DNA of 64,000 nucleotides from Micromonosporaceae bacterium KJ-029 (GTDB lineage Bacteria > Actinomycetota > Actinomycetes > Mycobacteriales > Micromonosporaceae). The stretch is taken from positions 62,001 to 126,000 of the forward strand of contig BIFP01000068.1 of the NCBI GenBank assembly GCA_005402585.1, given 5' to 3'. The position numbers and the translations under genes were made by a program. A model generated the notes under the pieces. It made no database searches and was not told where the DNA came from. It saw nothing but the letters and a program-made list of their open reading frames with translations. Shown one piece after another: positions 34,022 through 42,708 of this stretch; the first letter of the stretch is position 1, and each line of letters begins with the position of its first letter.

Positions 34022-34341
34022 GCCGTAGGCTTTCGCCTCGTTCTTCGAATACAGCTCCGGTTCCTTGGCAGTGGCGCCCTCCGCGAGCCGCGCTGTGCTG
34101 TGGGCGTCGGCGCCCGGCTCGCACGCCTCGACACCCGGCGAGGCGTTCGCGGGCGCCGCCGTGGCGACCGCCCCTCGGGGACGAAACGCCGCACCGGTGG
34201 GGCGGTGACGAGGCGCTTTACCTGCTGGAAAGCGGTCGGCAACGCCGGAGAGACAGCCCCTCGTGACGATCTTCCAGCGGCGCCAGTTCGGTGCCCCGGG
34301 CGGTCAAAGGTGCCCGCCTACCTGGTAAGACGGGAGCCTTC

Positions 34342-36195
34342 ATGCGCAGAACAACCCATTCCACCGCGACACCACCGACGGGCGACGGCACCCGATCGGG
34401 GGTCAGTCGGCGGTCCCTGCTCGGCGGCAGCGCCGCAGCGGCGGCGGGCGCGACGGTGGCCGGCCTGGTCGCCGCGCAGCCCGCTGCGGCTGCGCCCAGC
34501 TCCACCCAGGAGCTGCTCAAGCAGCTGCCGCCGGTCGGCCAGATCCCGCGCCGGGCGCGGATCGTGGACTACGAGATTGGCGAGCTGATCGTCCTGCTGC
34601 GGGCCAAGAAGTTGACCTCGGTGGAGCTGACCGAGGCCTACCTCGACCGCATCGACAAGCTGAACGGCCCGTTCGAGGTCTACGGCGACAACGGCGGGTA
34701 CAACGCGTTCGTCCGGATCGACCGGGAGGGTGCGCTCGCCCAGGCCGCAGCCGCGGACAAGCTGCTGCGTAACGACCCGAAAGCGCCGCCGCTGTGCGGC
34801 ATCCCTTTCGGGATCAAGGATTCCGTCGCGGTCAAGGGGCTGGAGGCGAAGAACGGCACGCACGCGTACACCGGAAACAAGTCGCACCGGGACGCGACCG
34901 TCGTGGCGCGGCTGCGCGACCAGGGCGCGGTGATCATCGGTCACACGATCGCCTCGGCGTTCTCCGGCACCATCGCCGGGACGTTCGCCGGCAACGCCTG
35001 GAACCCGCGCTTCATCCCGGGTGGTTCGAGCCAGGGATCCGGGGTGGCGACGGCGGCCCGGCTGGCCGCGGCCACGATCGGTGAGGAGACCGGCGGCTCC
35101 ATCATCATGCCGTCGGCGGCGAACGGCGCGAGCGCCATCAAGCCCTCGCTGGGTCTGGTCTCGACCGCCGGGGTAATGCCGCTCTCCCCCGGCTACGACG
35201 TGCTCGGCCCGATCGCCCGGTCGGTCCGGGACGCCTCGCTGATGCTGGCCGCCGTCCTCGGGCCGGACCCCGCACCCGACCCGCTGACCCTGTCCGCCCC
35301 GCAGCCGTTCCCCGCGCTGCCGGTCCAGGCTCGCGGCGGCAAGCGTCCGCTGGCCGGCACGACCATCGGCATCCCGCAGACCGACTGGATGTCCCGGGGC
35401 GGCACGGGCGTGCCGCCCGCCGACACCTACGACGGCGACCACCGGGCCTCCTTCGAGCGGTTCAAGGCCGAGCTGGTCGCCCTGGGGGCCACGGTCAAGG
35501 AGTTCCCGGGCCTGGATGTCACCGTGGCGGAGAACGACCCCTATTTCCGCACCACCGAACGCCTTCCGCTGCCCGACGGCACCGTAGTGTCGCCCGCCAC
35601 GGCGGTGCTCAGCCCCAATCGGTACGAGATCCGCTACTGGCAGGCGGTGCAGGCGTTCGCCGAGGCGTACCCGGAGAACGCCGCCGCGTTGACCCGGCAG
35701 TTCGGCAACCTCGCCCAGGCGGCGGCCAACGCCGGCGCGATCCCGGCCTCGGTACGCGACGAGGGCGAACGGCGGCGGCGCACGTTGCAGGCCAACTACC
35801 AGCGGGCACTCGACGCCGCAGGCGTCGACTTCATGCTGGTGCTGCCGATCGGCGCGCAGATCGGGCCCCGGGTCGGCGGCACCCAGCTGCGCAACTACCG
35901 CACCTTCTACCAGCTCCCGAACGCGCTCACCTGGCCCATGGTGACCTTCCCGATCGGGTACGACAGCACCGAGGGGCTGCCGATCAACGCCGCCTTCTGG
36001 GGTCCCCGCTTCTCGGAGCCGGCCCTGGTCCAGGCGGCCCTGGACTACCAGGACCGGCACCCGCAGTACCACCGGGCGGCGCCGACCGACCCGGTCTTCG
36101 CCCCGTCACAGGCGCGGCGGATGGCTCCGGTCGAGGAGACGGTGCCGCCGGAGCTGTCGAACGACCCGCTGGTCGCCGAGGAGGCGTGGTCATGA
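34342..36195 (+). CDS. Tat-exported amidase (amidase signature family)
   Basis: 617 residues. A twin-arginine signal (SRRSLLGGSAAAAAGATVAG) ends near residue 50 at an AAAA cleavage region. The amidase-signature core has the catalytic Lys in GIPFGIKDSVAVKG, the cis-Ser region IPGGSSQGSGVATAA and the nucleophile Ser in EETGGSIIMPSAANG, all in order. It hydrolyses an amide or peptide outside the cell; the substrate is unknown. The ATG at 34342 follows GGGAG. The stop overlaps the start of a 57-residue ORF by ATGA. Confidence 0.88.
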   Translation: MRRTTHSTATPPTGDGTRSGVSRRSLLGGSAAAAAGATVAGLVAAQPAAAAPSSTQELLKQLPPVGQIPRRARIVDYEIGELIVLLRAKKLTSVELTEAYLDRIDKLNGPFEVYGDNGGYNAFVRIDREGALAQAAAADKLLRNDPKAPPLCGIPFGIKDSVAVKGLEAKNGTHAYTGNKSHRDATVVARLRDQGAVIIGHTIASAFSGTIAGTFAGNAWNPRFIPGGSSQGSGVATAARLAAATIGEETGGSIIMPSAANGASAIKPSLGLVSTAGVMPLSPGYDVLGPIARSVRDASLMLAAVLGPDPAPDPLTLSAPQPFPALPVQARGGKRPLAGTTIGIPQTDWMSRGGTGVPPADTYDGDHRASFERFKAELVALGATVKEFPGLDVTVAENDPYFRTTERLPLPDGTVVSPATAVLSPNRYEIRYWQAVQAFAEAYPENAAALTRQFGNLAQAAANAGAIPASVRDEGERRRRTLQANYQRALDAAGVDFMLVLPIGAQIGPRVGGTQLRNYRTFYQLPNALTWPMVTFPIGYDSTEGLPINAAFWGPRFSEPALVQAALDYQDRHPQYHRAAPTDPVFAPSQARRMAPVEETVPPELSNDPLVAEEAWS

Positions 36196-36365
36196 GTGAG
36201 CCGTTCCTGACCGTGCAGTGGCAGCCGCTGCTCAACGCGGGTTTCCCGTTCCAGGATCCGAGGCACGAGCCCGCACCGGCGCTGGTCGTCGAGTGGGGCC
36301 CCAAGCTCGGCACCAGCTGGTACGCCTACGGCGACGACCTCGCCGAGGAGATCGACCCCCGCTGA
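36192..36365 (+). CDS. 57-residue ORF coupled to the amidase
   Basis: A small ORF starting in the amidase stop (ATGA). The sequence begins MSEPFLTVQWQPLLNAG and ends YGDDLAEEIDPR: acidic, Trp-rich, with no signal peptide or membrane segment. I recognise no family. The overlap and clean, complex sequence argue that it is translated. It could be an assembly or inhibitor partner of the amidase, though the amidase is Tat-exported and this product lacks its own signal. Confidence 0.6.
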   Translation: MSEPFLTVQWQPLLNAGFPFQDPRHEPAPALVVEWGPKLGTSWYAYGDDLAEEIDPR

Positions 36366-36373
36366 CGAACCGC

Positions 36374-36429
36374 GACCGCCCGTCAGTCTCGCCCCGATCC
36401 GGTGCACCTCGGGAGACTGGCGGGCGGTC
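36374..36429 (+). terminator. 17-bp stem-loop after the amidase unit
   Basis: GACCGCCCGTCAGTCTC (36374-36390) pairs with 36413-36429 with a single mismatch around a 22-nt loop. It begins 8 bp after the 57-residue ORF and separates it from the phytase-like gene. Confidence 0.6.
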
Positions 36430-36431
36430 CT

Positions 36432-36453
36432 GTTCGCCGGCCGTTAACGACGG
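36432..36453 (+). promoter_or_regulatory. Possible PHO box (tandem 11-nt units)
   Basis: Two tandem 11-mers, GTTCGCCGGCC and GTTAACGACGG, match the Streptomyces PhoP direct-repeat unit (GTTCACCCGGC, from memory) at about 8 and 6 positions. It lies about 65 bp upstream of a secreted phytase-like gene, where Pho control would make sense. The second unit is weak. Confidence 0.3.
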
Positions 36454-36483
36454 CGACAGCCGGTGCTCGGCCGTGCGTGCCAG

Positions 36484-36512
36484 CCTCCGTCCGGAGTCTG
36501 AACGGACGGAGG
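36484..36512 (+). promoter_or_regulatory. Hairpin that sequesters the Shine-Dalgarno
   Basis: CCTCCGTCCG (36484-36493), a 9-nt loop, and CGGACGGAGG (36503-36512) form a perfect 10-bp stem. The 3' arm contains the ribosome-binding site GGAGG for the GTG at 36517. The site would be closed in the folded RNA, suggesting translational control or thermometer-like opening. Confidence 0.6.
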
Positions 36513-36516
36513 AGCA

Positions 36517-38816
36517 GTGACCGCGAAAAGATCAATCCCTGTGCTGGCGGTGGCCGGCGCCACCATCGCCGCCCTCGCCATCACCGGTACGGCCCACGCC
36601 GGGCAGAAGGCGGCCGGGCCGGCGAAGACCTTCGACCGCACCGCCACCTACCCGGTGTTCCTGAACCGCCCGGCCGGCGAGGACCCGACCACCGAGACGG
36701 TGGCCGAGATCTCCGCGGTCAGCGAGGACGGCCGTACCCTGATCTACACCGACGCGACGGCCCGCCGGATCGGCTTCCTCGACATCTCGCGGGCCGACCA
36801 GCCACGCGGGCTCGGCACCCTCTCCCTGGCTCAGCTCGGCGATGCCGAGGACGAGCCGACGTCGGTGGCCGTGGTCGGTCGCTACGTCCTGGTCGTGGTG
36901 AACATCAGCGCCAGCTACACCGACCCGTCCGGCCGGCTCGACGTGATCGAGCTGGCCACCCGCAAGCGGGTGCGCAGCCTCGACCTCGGCGGCCAGCCCG
37001 ACTCGATCGCGATCAGCGCCGACCGGCGGTACGCCGCCATCGCCATCGAGAACGAGCGGGACGAGGACGCCACTCCACCTGGCGGCAAGAAGGGCGACCT
37101 GCCGCAGGCTCCGGCCGGCTTCGTGCAGATCGTCGACCTGGACGGCAACAGCCCGCAGCGGTGGTCGCTGCGGACCGTACCGCTGACCACCGCCGACGGC
37201 CGGGCGCTGCCCGCGCTGGTCGCCGCCGGAATCATCGAGCCCACCGACCCGGAGCCGGAGTACATCTCGATCAACGGGCGTAACCAGCTCGCGGTGACCC
37301 TCCAGGAGAACAACGGCATCGTCCTGATCGACCTGCCCACCGGCCGGATCACCAGCGCGTTCAGCGCCGGCACCGCCTCGGTGGACCGGATCGACACGGT
37401 CAAGGACGGCGTGATCAACCTGACCGGATCGATCACCGACGTGCCGCGCGAGCCGGACGCGATCGCCTGGATCGACGACCGCTACCTGGCCACCGCCAAC
37501 GAGGGTGACTGGCGGGGCGGCACCCGGGGCTGGACGGTCTTCGACAGCCGCACCGGCCGGGTCTCCTGGGACGCCGGAAACAGCTTCGAGTGGCTGGCCG
37601 TGCGGCACGGCCTGCACAACGAGGACCGGGCGGGCAAGAAGGGCACCGAGCCGGAGGGGCTGGCCGTCGCCGAGTACGGCGGCACGCGGTACGCCTTTGT
37701 CGGCTCGGAGCGCAGCAACTTCGTTGCCGTCTACGACGTGAGCAAGCCGACCTCGCCGGTGTTCAAGCAGATCCTCGCCACCACGAACGGGCCGGAGGGC
37801 CTGCTGCCGATCCCGTCCCGCGGCCTGCTCGCCGTCTCCAGCGAGACCGACGACGCCTCGGTCGGTGTGCGCGCCTCCGTGTCGCTCTACCAGCTCGGCA
37901 ACGGCACCCCCGGATTCCCGAGCATCGTCTCCGGCCCGGACGCCACCGGGGCGCCGATCGGCTGGGGCGCGCTCGGCGCCCTCTCCGCCGACCCGAAGCA
38001 GCCGCACCTGCTGTACAGCGTGACCGACGCGGCGTACGCCAAGACGCAGATCTTCGCCATCGACGCCCGCAAGAGCCCGGCGGTGATCACCAAGGCCCTG
38101 TCGGTCCGCGACGATCGGGGCGAGCCGGTCGGGTACGACGCGGAGGGGATCTTCGCCCGCCCGCAGGGCGGCTTCTGGCTGGCCGTCGAGGGTGCCACCG
38201 GTCCGGAGAACAAGCTGGTCCGGCTGGACGCCGCCGGGGTGACCCGGCAGGTCGTGCCGCTGCCCGCCGACGTCGCCGCCGGCCTCGGCAAGCAGGGCTT
38301 CGAAGGGGTCGCCGCGACCACCGACAAGCGCGGCCGGGAGATCGTCTGCTCCAGCGGGAGGTGTCGACCGACCCGGCGGGCGTCGCCCGGATCGGCCGGT
38401 ACGACGTGACAGCCGGTACGTGGAGCTGGTTCGGGTACCGGCTGGAGCGCACCGACGTCCCCGGCGACTGGATCGGGCTCTCCGAGATCACCGTGGTCGG
38501 CGACCGGCTCGCGGTGATCGAGCGGGACAAGCTGAACGGCCCGGCCGCCGCAATCAAGCGGATCTACACGGTGGAACTGCCCGACGGGCCGGCCGCCCCC
38601 GGGCCGCTGCGGGTGCTGCCGAAGCGGCTCGCCCTGGACGTCCTGCCGGCGCTGCGCGCCACCAACGGCTGGACCCAGGAGAAGCTGGAGGGGTTGACCC
38701 TGGCCGGCAACGGCCAGGTGTACGCCATCACCGACAACGACGGCCTCCAGGACGCCACCGGCGAGACGGTGTTGCTCCGCCTCGGCCCCAGCGCCAAGGT
38801 CTTCGGCCGCCGCTGA
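36517..38816 (+). pseudogene. Phytase-like / esterase-like secreted protein, frameshifted
   Basis: Reads as one long gene broken near 38345-38360. The first frame (36517-38409) encodes a signal peptide (VLAVAGATIAALAITGTAHA), a WD-like/choice-of-anchor propeller and a phytase-like domain (KGTEPEGLAVAEYGGTRYAF, LATTNGPEGLLPIPSR), then ends in an unrelated Arg-rich tail. The domain continues in the next frame: LLQREVSTDPAGVARIGRYD through to LLRLGPSAKVFGRR at 38816. A single missing base near CGTCTGCTCCAGCGG restores about 766 residues. It could be a recent mutation or a sequencing error, since both frames keep coding character. Expression probably depends on the hairpin and possible PHO box upstream. 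Confidence 0.75.
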
Positions 38817-38838
38817 CCTGCTGAGCGGGTGGCCCGGG

Positions 38839-39594
38839 TCAGAGCACCCGGGTCACCTTCTCGGCGGCGGCGAGCGCGTCCCGGGCCACCGGGTCGAGGT
38901 TGGCGCCGAGCACCACCGAGGCGCCCGCCGACAGCGGGGCGAGTAGCCACTTCAGCGGCTGGTCGTGCTCGGCGGTGTCGACCAGCAGGCGGTCACCGAC
39001 CCGCAGATCGAGCTGGTCGGCCACCGCTTTGGCGACCAGACCCCACTCGGCATAGCTGGTGCCGTCCGGGCTGGCCGGGTCGGACGCGTACAGCATCGGG
39101 CCGTCGGCCTGGTGCTCGGCGTGCCGCAGCACCTCCACGGACCAGTCGAGCCATCCGGCGGGCAGGTCGGCCAGCGGAACCGGCCCGGTGCCGACGAGGT
39201 ACCGGTGCAGCCCGTCGGGCACGTCCTCCAGCCAGTCGTCGAGCCGTTCCGGGGTGACGAAGACCGCGTCGTACGGCCGGTCGCCGCCCGGCTCCAGCAC
39301 CGGCAGCCCGGCGGTGGCCCGCGGCCGAAACGACACCGCCATACCCACCGACCAGGCGCCGAGCAGCACCGCAGCGGTACGCCAGTGCGGCGGCAGCAGC
39401 ACCGCCACCCGGCTGCCCGGGGCCAGTCCGCACTCGTCGCGCAGCAGCCCGGCCACCCGGGCCGACCAGTCGCCCAGCTCGGCGGCGGTCAGCTCGGTCC
39501 GCTCCCCGCTCTGGGCGTCGAGGTACGTCAGCAGCGGCTGGTCGACCCGCACGGCGGGCAGCGTGGGCAGGGCAGCGTCCATACCCACCGTCAT
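38839..39594 (-). CDS. TIGR03089 family protein (truncated acyl-CoA synthetase-like)
   Basis: 251 residues resembling only the N-terminal lobe of AMP-forming acyl-CoA synthetases: LLTYLDAQSGERTELTAAEL near the N-terminus and a VAVLLPPHWRTAAVLLGAWS nucleotide-fold strand-helix. The C-terminal AMP-binding motifs are absent, as is normal for the actinobacterial TIGR03089 family. The role is unknown; it is unlikely to be catalytically complete. The start is GTG 39594 or ATG 39582. It lies 22 bp from the end of the broken phytase-like gene, convergent. Confidence 0.78.
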   Translation of the reverse strand: MTVGMDAALPTLPAVRVDQPLLTYLDAQSGERTELTAAELGDWSARVAGLLRDECGLAPGSRVAVLLPPHWRTAAVLLGAWSVGMAVSFRPRATAGLPVLEPGGDRPYDAVFVTPERLDDWLEDVPDGLHRYLVGTGPVPLADLPAGWLDWSVEVLRHAEHQADGPMLYASDPASPDGTSYAEWGLVAKAVADQLDLRVGDRLLVDTAEHDQPLKWLLAPLSAGASVVLGANLDPVARDALAAAEKVTRVL

Positions 39595-39731
39595 ACCCCG
39601 TGGTTGTCAGCGCTGTCGAGCCCCTGGTTCCGGAACGGCAACCAGCTTCTGCCGGGGCGATCGGCCGGAGTCCGGGGCGGGCCGCCGAGAATTGCGTGGC
39701 CGCGACGCTGGTGACCGTCGAGAATCACCGG

Positions 39732-40634
39732 ATGTCTTCGGCTTCCCCCGACGGCCGCGCCGGCATCGACGCCGCGCTGGTGACGCGTCTGATCGACGCC
39801 CAGTTCCCGCACTGGAGCGGCCTGCCGGTGACCCCGGTCGAGGTCGACGGATGGGACAACCGGACGTACCGCCTAGGCGAGGAGTTGACCGTACGGCTGC
39901 CCACCGCGCCCGGCTACGCCCCCGCCGTGGCCAAGGAGAACGAGTGGCTGCCCCGGCTGGCGCCGGAGCTGCCGGTCGACATCCCGCCGATCCTCGGCAT
40001 GGGCGTGCCCGGCGAGGGCTACCCCTTCCCGTGGTCGGTACGCGGCTGGCTGCCCGGCGAGACCGCCGACCGGGGGCGCATCGACGACCTGCCGCAGTTC
40101 GCCGTCTCGGTGGCGGAGTTCGTCCGTGCCCTGCAACGTTGCGACACCACTGGCGGACCGGCCGCCGGAGAGCAGAGCTGCTACCGGGGGGCCTCGCCGG
40201 CCCACTACGACGAGGAGACCCGCCGCCTCCTGGCCGCGCTCGCCGGTCACATCGACGTGACCAGGGCGGTCGCCGTCTGGAAGGCCGCCCTCGCCGCCGA
40301 GTGGCGCAAGGAACCGGTGTGGTTTCACGGCGACCTCGCGGTGGGCAACCTGCTGGTCGCGGACGGGAAACTGAGCGCGGTGATCGACTTCGGCACATCC
40401 GGCGTCGGCGACCCGGCCTGCGATCTGGTGATCGCCTGGACGATGCTCTCTGGCGTCGGCCGCCAGGCGTTCCGGGAGACGGTCGGGCAGGACGACGGCA
40501 GCTGGGCGCGGGCCCGTGGGTGGGCCCTGTGGAAGGCCCTGCTGCGGGTGCAGCAGTACCTCGACACCAACCCGGCGCTGGCCGCCGCCAACCAGCACGT
40601 GATCGCCGAGGTCCTCGACGACCACGACCGCTAA
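39732..40634 (+). CDS. Aminoglycoside phosphotransferase-family kinase
   Basis: 300 residues of the APH fold: N-terminal VDGWDNRTYRLGEELTVRLP, the Brenner motif WFHGDLAVGNLLV (HGDxxxxN, catalytic Asp), and the metal-binding IDFGTSGVGDPACDL. Such proteins phosphorylate aminoglycosides, macrolides or cellular metabolites; drug resistance cannot be inferred. The ATG at 39732 is the closest start before the core. It is on its own between a divergent TIGR03089 gene and a membrane-protein gene. Confidence 0.85.
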   Translation: MSSASPDGRAGIDAALVTRLIDAQFPHWSGLPVTPVEVDGWDNRTYRLGEELTVRLPTAPGYAPAVAKENEWLPRLAPELPVDIPPILGMGVPGEGYPFPWSVRGWLPGETADRGRIDDLPQFAVSVAEFVRALQRCDTTGGPAAGEQSCYRGASPAHYDEETRRLLAALAGHIDVTRAVAVWKAALAAEWRKEPVWFHGDLAVGNLLVADGKLSAVIDFGTSGVGDPACDLVIAWTMLSGVGRQAFRETVGQDDGSWARARGWALWKALLRVQQYLDTNPALAAANQHVIAEVLDDHDR

Positions 40635-40709
40635 GGCATAGACCTTGGTATACGACGGTGTCGACCGGTGGCAGTTTCCTCCGGACCACTGCGGCCGGAC
40701 CGTGGAGGG

Positions 40710-41732
40710 ATGACGCAGCACGGGGAGAAGCGGGCCACCGTTGGTACTACCTGGGAGCCGGCACGCCGACGGCTCGCACCGATCGTCGCGCTCCTGCTGC
40801 TCGCGCCCTGGGCGGCCGAATGCTCGTGGGGCGGGTTCGCCGGCAGCGACATGCTGCTCGTCGTGGTCGTCCTTGCTCCGATGTACGGCGGCGCGGCGGT
40901 GCTGATCCGCGAGGTGGCCCGGCGTACGGGCGGAGGCTGGCCCGTGATCGTGCTGCTCGCGGCCGGGTTCGGCGTGTTCCAGGCGGGGCTGGTCGACCAG
41001 TCGCTCTTCAATCCCGACTTCCTCGCCGACACGGAGTTCGCCGACTTCAGCGCGGCGGACGGCACGCGCGTCCCGGTGCTGGGTATCAGCGCCCAGGAGG
41101 CGGTCGGCTTCCTGGGTAACCACGTGGCGCTGAGCATCTGCGCGCCGATCGCCGTCGTCGAGTCGTACGTCTCCCCGGCCCGCCGCCCGCGGCCGTGGCT
41201 GCGGGCGCCCGGCCTAGTCGCCATCGCCGTCCTCTACCTGCTGGGCAGCCTGCTCATCTTCGCCGACGACAGCGGGCGCAAGGGTTTCCTGGCCAGCCCC
41301 GGGCAGCTGATGGGGGCGGCGGCAACGGTCCTCGTCCTGATCGTGGTGGCTGCGCTGCCCCGGTGGCGGCGCCGGTTCCCCCCGGCCCCCGCCGGCGCCC
41401 CCCGTCCGAGCCGGCCCGGGGCTCTGGTGCTGGTCGCCTACCTGGGGGTGAACATGCTGTCCGGATGGTTCCAGGTCGCCGCCGCAGTCGTCGTCGTCCC
41501 GATGCTGGCGGCGGTGCTCGTCCGCTGGTCCGGCCGGGCCGGGTGGGGGCAGCGGCACGTACTGGCCGGTGCCGGAGGTGCGCTCGCGGGCGCGGCCGTC
41601 CTCGCGTACCTGGTGCCCCCGTACGCGCCGGCGTCGCCCGAGCAGGCCCTGGCCAGCGACGTGATCGTCAGCGTGATCGCGGTCGCCCTGCTCGCCGGGG
41701 CCTACATGCGACTACGCCGGCACGACGGGTAG
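40710..41732 (+). CDS. Multi-pass membrane protein of unknown function
   Basis: 340 residues with about 9-10 hydrophobic segments: for instance LAPIVALLLLAPWAAECSWG, MLLVVVVLAPMYGGAAVLI, and WPVIVLLAAGFGVFQAGLVD. The conserved-looking EVARRTGGGWP and FQAGLVDQSLFNP stretches suggest a defined family but I do not recognise one. The ATG at 40710 lies close to GTGGAGGG. It ends 14 bp before repeat copy 2, which separates it from the convergent LigD-type polymerase. Confidence 0.7.
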   Translation: MTQHGEKRATVGTTWEPARRRLAPIVALLLLAPWAAECSWGGFAGSDMLLVVVVLAPMYGGAAVLIREVARRTGGGWPVIVLLAAGFGVFQAGLVDQSLFNPDFLADTEFADFSAADGTRVPVLGISAQEAVGFLGNHVALSICAPIAVVESYVSPARRPRPWLRAPGLVAIAVLYLLGSLLIFADDSGRKGFLASPGQLMGAAATVLVLIVVAALPRWRRRFPPAPAGAPRPSRPGALVLVAYLGVNMLSGWFQVAAAVVVVPMLAAVLVRWSGRAGWGQRHVLAGAGGALAGAAVLAYLVPPYAPASPEQALASDVIVSVIAVALLAGAYMRLRRHDG

Positions 41733-41746
41733 GTAGCCGCCAGGTG

Positions 41747-41803
41747 GTTAACAAGGGGCCCTTCCTCTACCGGAGGCGTTAACAGGGGGCCCTTCCTTAC
41801 ACC
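41747..41803. repeat. GGGGCCCTT palindromic repeat, copy 2
   Basis: GTTAACAAGGGGCCCTTCC-TCTACC (41747-41771) and GTTAACAGGGGGCCCTTCC-TTACACC (41778-41803) are direct repeats, each centred on a self-complementary GGGGCCC core, so the two halves can also pair. The convergent LigD polymerase gene's TAA stop (41797-41799) lies within it. Confidence 0.8.
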
Positions 41804-42708
41804 GGGAGGGCGGGGCCGGGGTCGAGGAGGGGTGCGAGCAGGTCGCCGTATTCCTCGACCCGGTCCAGCACGTCGCCGGCCGTGTACGGCCGCGACGACG
41901 GTCGCCGGCCGGCCGCGCCGGCCTCGACCTCGTCCCAGGTGAGCGGTGCGGAAACCGACGGCACCGGCTGGGCGCGCAGCGAGTACGGCGCGACGGTCGT
42001 CTTCGCCGCGTTGTTCTGACTCCAGTCGATGAACACCTTCGCGGGCCGGAGGTTCTTCGCCATCTTCGACAGGACCAGCTTCGGGTGCTCGCGTTCCAGC
42101 TCTTGGGCGACCCGGCGGGCGTAGCCGGAGACGTCGTCGGCGGTCTGGTTGCCGGCGATCGGGCAGCACAGCTGCATGCCCTTCTTGCCCGAGGTCTTGG
42201 GATACGAGTCGACCCCGTCGAGCGCCAGCCGGTCGCGCAGCAGCAGTGCCACCTGGCAGCACTGCCGCAGCGACGCCGGCGCCCCCGGGTCCAGGTCGAC
42301 CACCATCAGGTCCGGGTGTTCGCCGATCTTCCACTGCGGCGTGTGCAGTTCCAGCGCGGCGAGGTTGGCCAGCCAGACCAGGGTGGGCAGGTCGTCGGCG
42401 ACCACGTAGTCGATGGTCTCCCGGCCCTTGGTGGAGCCGGGCGCGGGCAGCGTCTCGACGCGTACCCACGACGGGGTGGCGGCGGGCGCGTTCTTCTCGA
42501 AGAACGAGTTGCTCTCCACCCCGTTCGGGTAGCGGATCCGGGTCAGCGCCCGGTCGCGCAGGTGCGGCAGCAGCACCGGCGCGACCCGGGTGTAGTAGTC
42601 GATCACCTCGCCCTTGGTGAAACCGGCCTTCGGATAAAGGATTTTGTCCAGGTTGGACAGGTCCAGGGCGCGGCCCTGCACGTCGACCCGGAGCCGATCA
42701 GCTGACAT
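41797..42708 (-). CDS. LigD-type polymerase domain protein (NHEJ primase-polymerase)
   Basis: 303 residues of the LigD polymerase (primase-like) family that fills ends during non-homologous end joining. Fits: LDLSNLDKILYPKAGFTKGE, ESNSFFEKNAPA, catalytic acidic pair in VVDLDPGAP, and SGKKGMQLCCPI. It is a free-standing polymerase without the ligase or phosphoesterase domains of mycobacterial LigD. Its first 11 bp overlap the upstream ligase gene. The stop codon TAA is supplied by the palindromic repeat, so its C-terminus may have been truncated by insertion. Confidence 0.9.
   Translation of the reverse strand: MSADRLRVDVQGRALDLSNLDKILYPKAGFTKGEVIDYYTRVAPVLLPHLRDRALTRIRYPNGVESNSFFEKNAPAATPSWVRVETLPAPGSTKGRETIDYVVADDLPTLVWLANLAALELHTPQWKIGEHPDLMVVDLDPGAPASLRQCCQVALLLRDRLALDGVDSYPKTSGKKGMQLCCPIAGNQTADDVSGYARRVAQELEREHPKLVLSKMAKNLRPAKVFIDWSQNNAAKTTVAPYSLRAQPVPSVSAPLTWDEVEAGAAGRRPSSRPYTAGDVLDRVEEYGDLLAPLLDPGPALPV

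Noticed and set aside
39732..40634. Aminoglycoside resistance gene
   Set aside because: The APH fold is clear, but this superfamily includes many housekeeping kinases and no feature indicates drug specificity.
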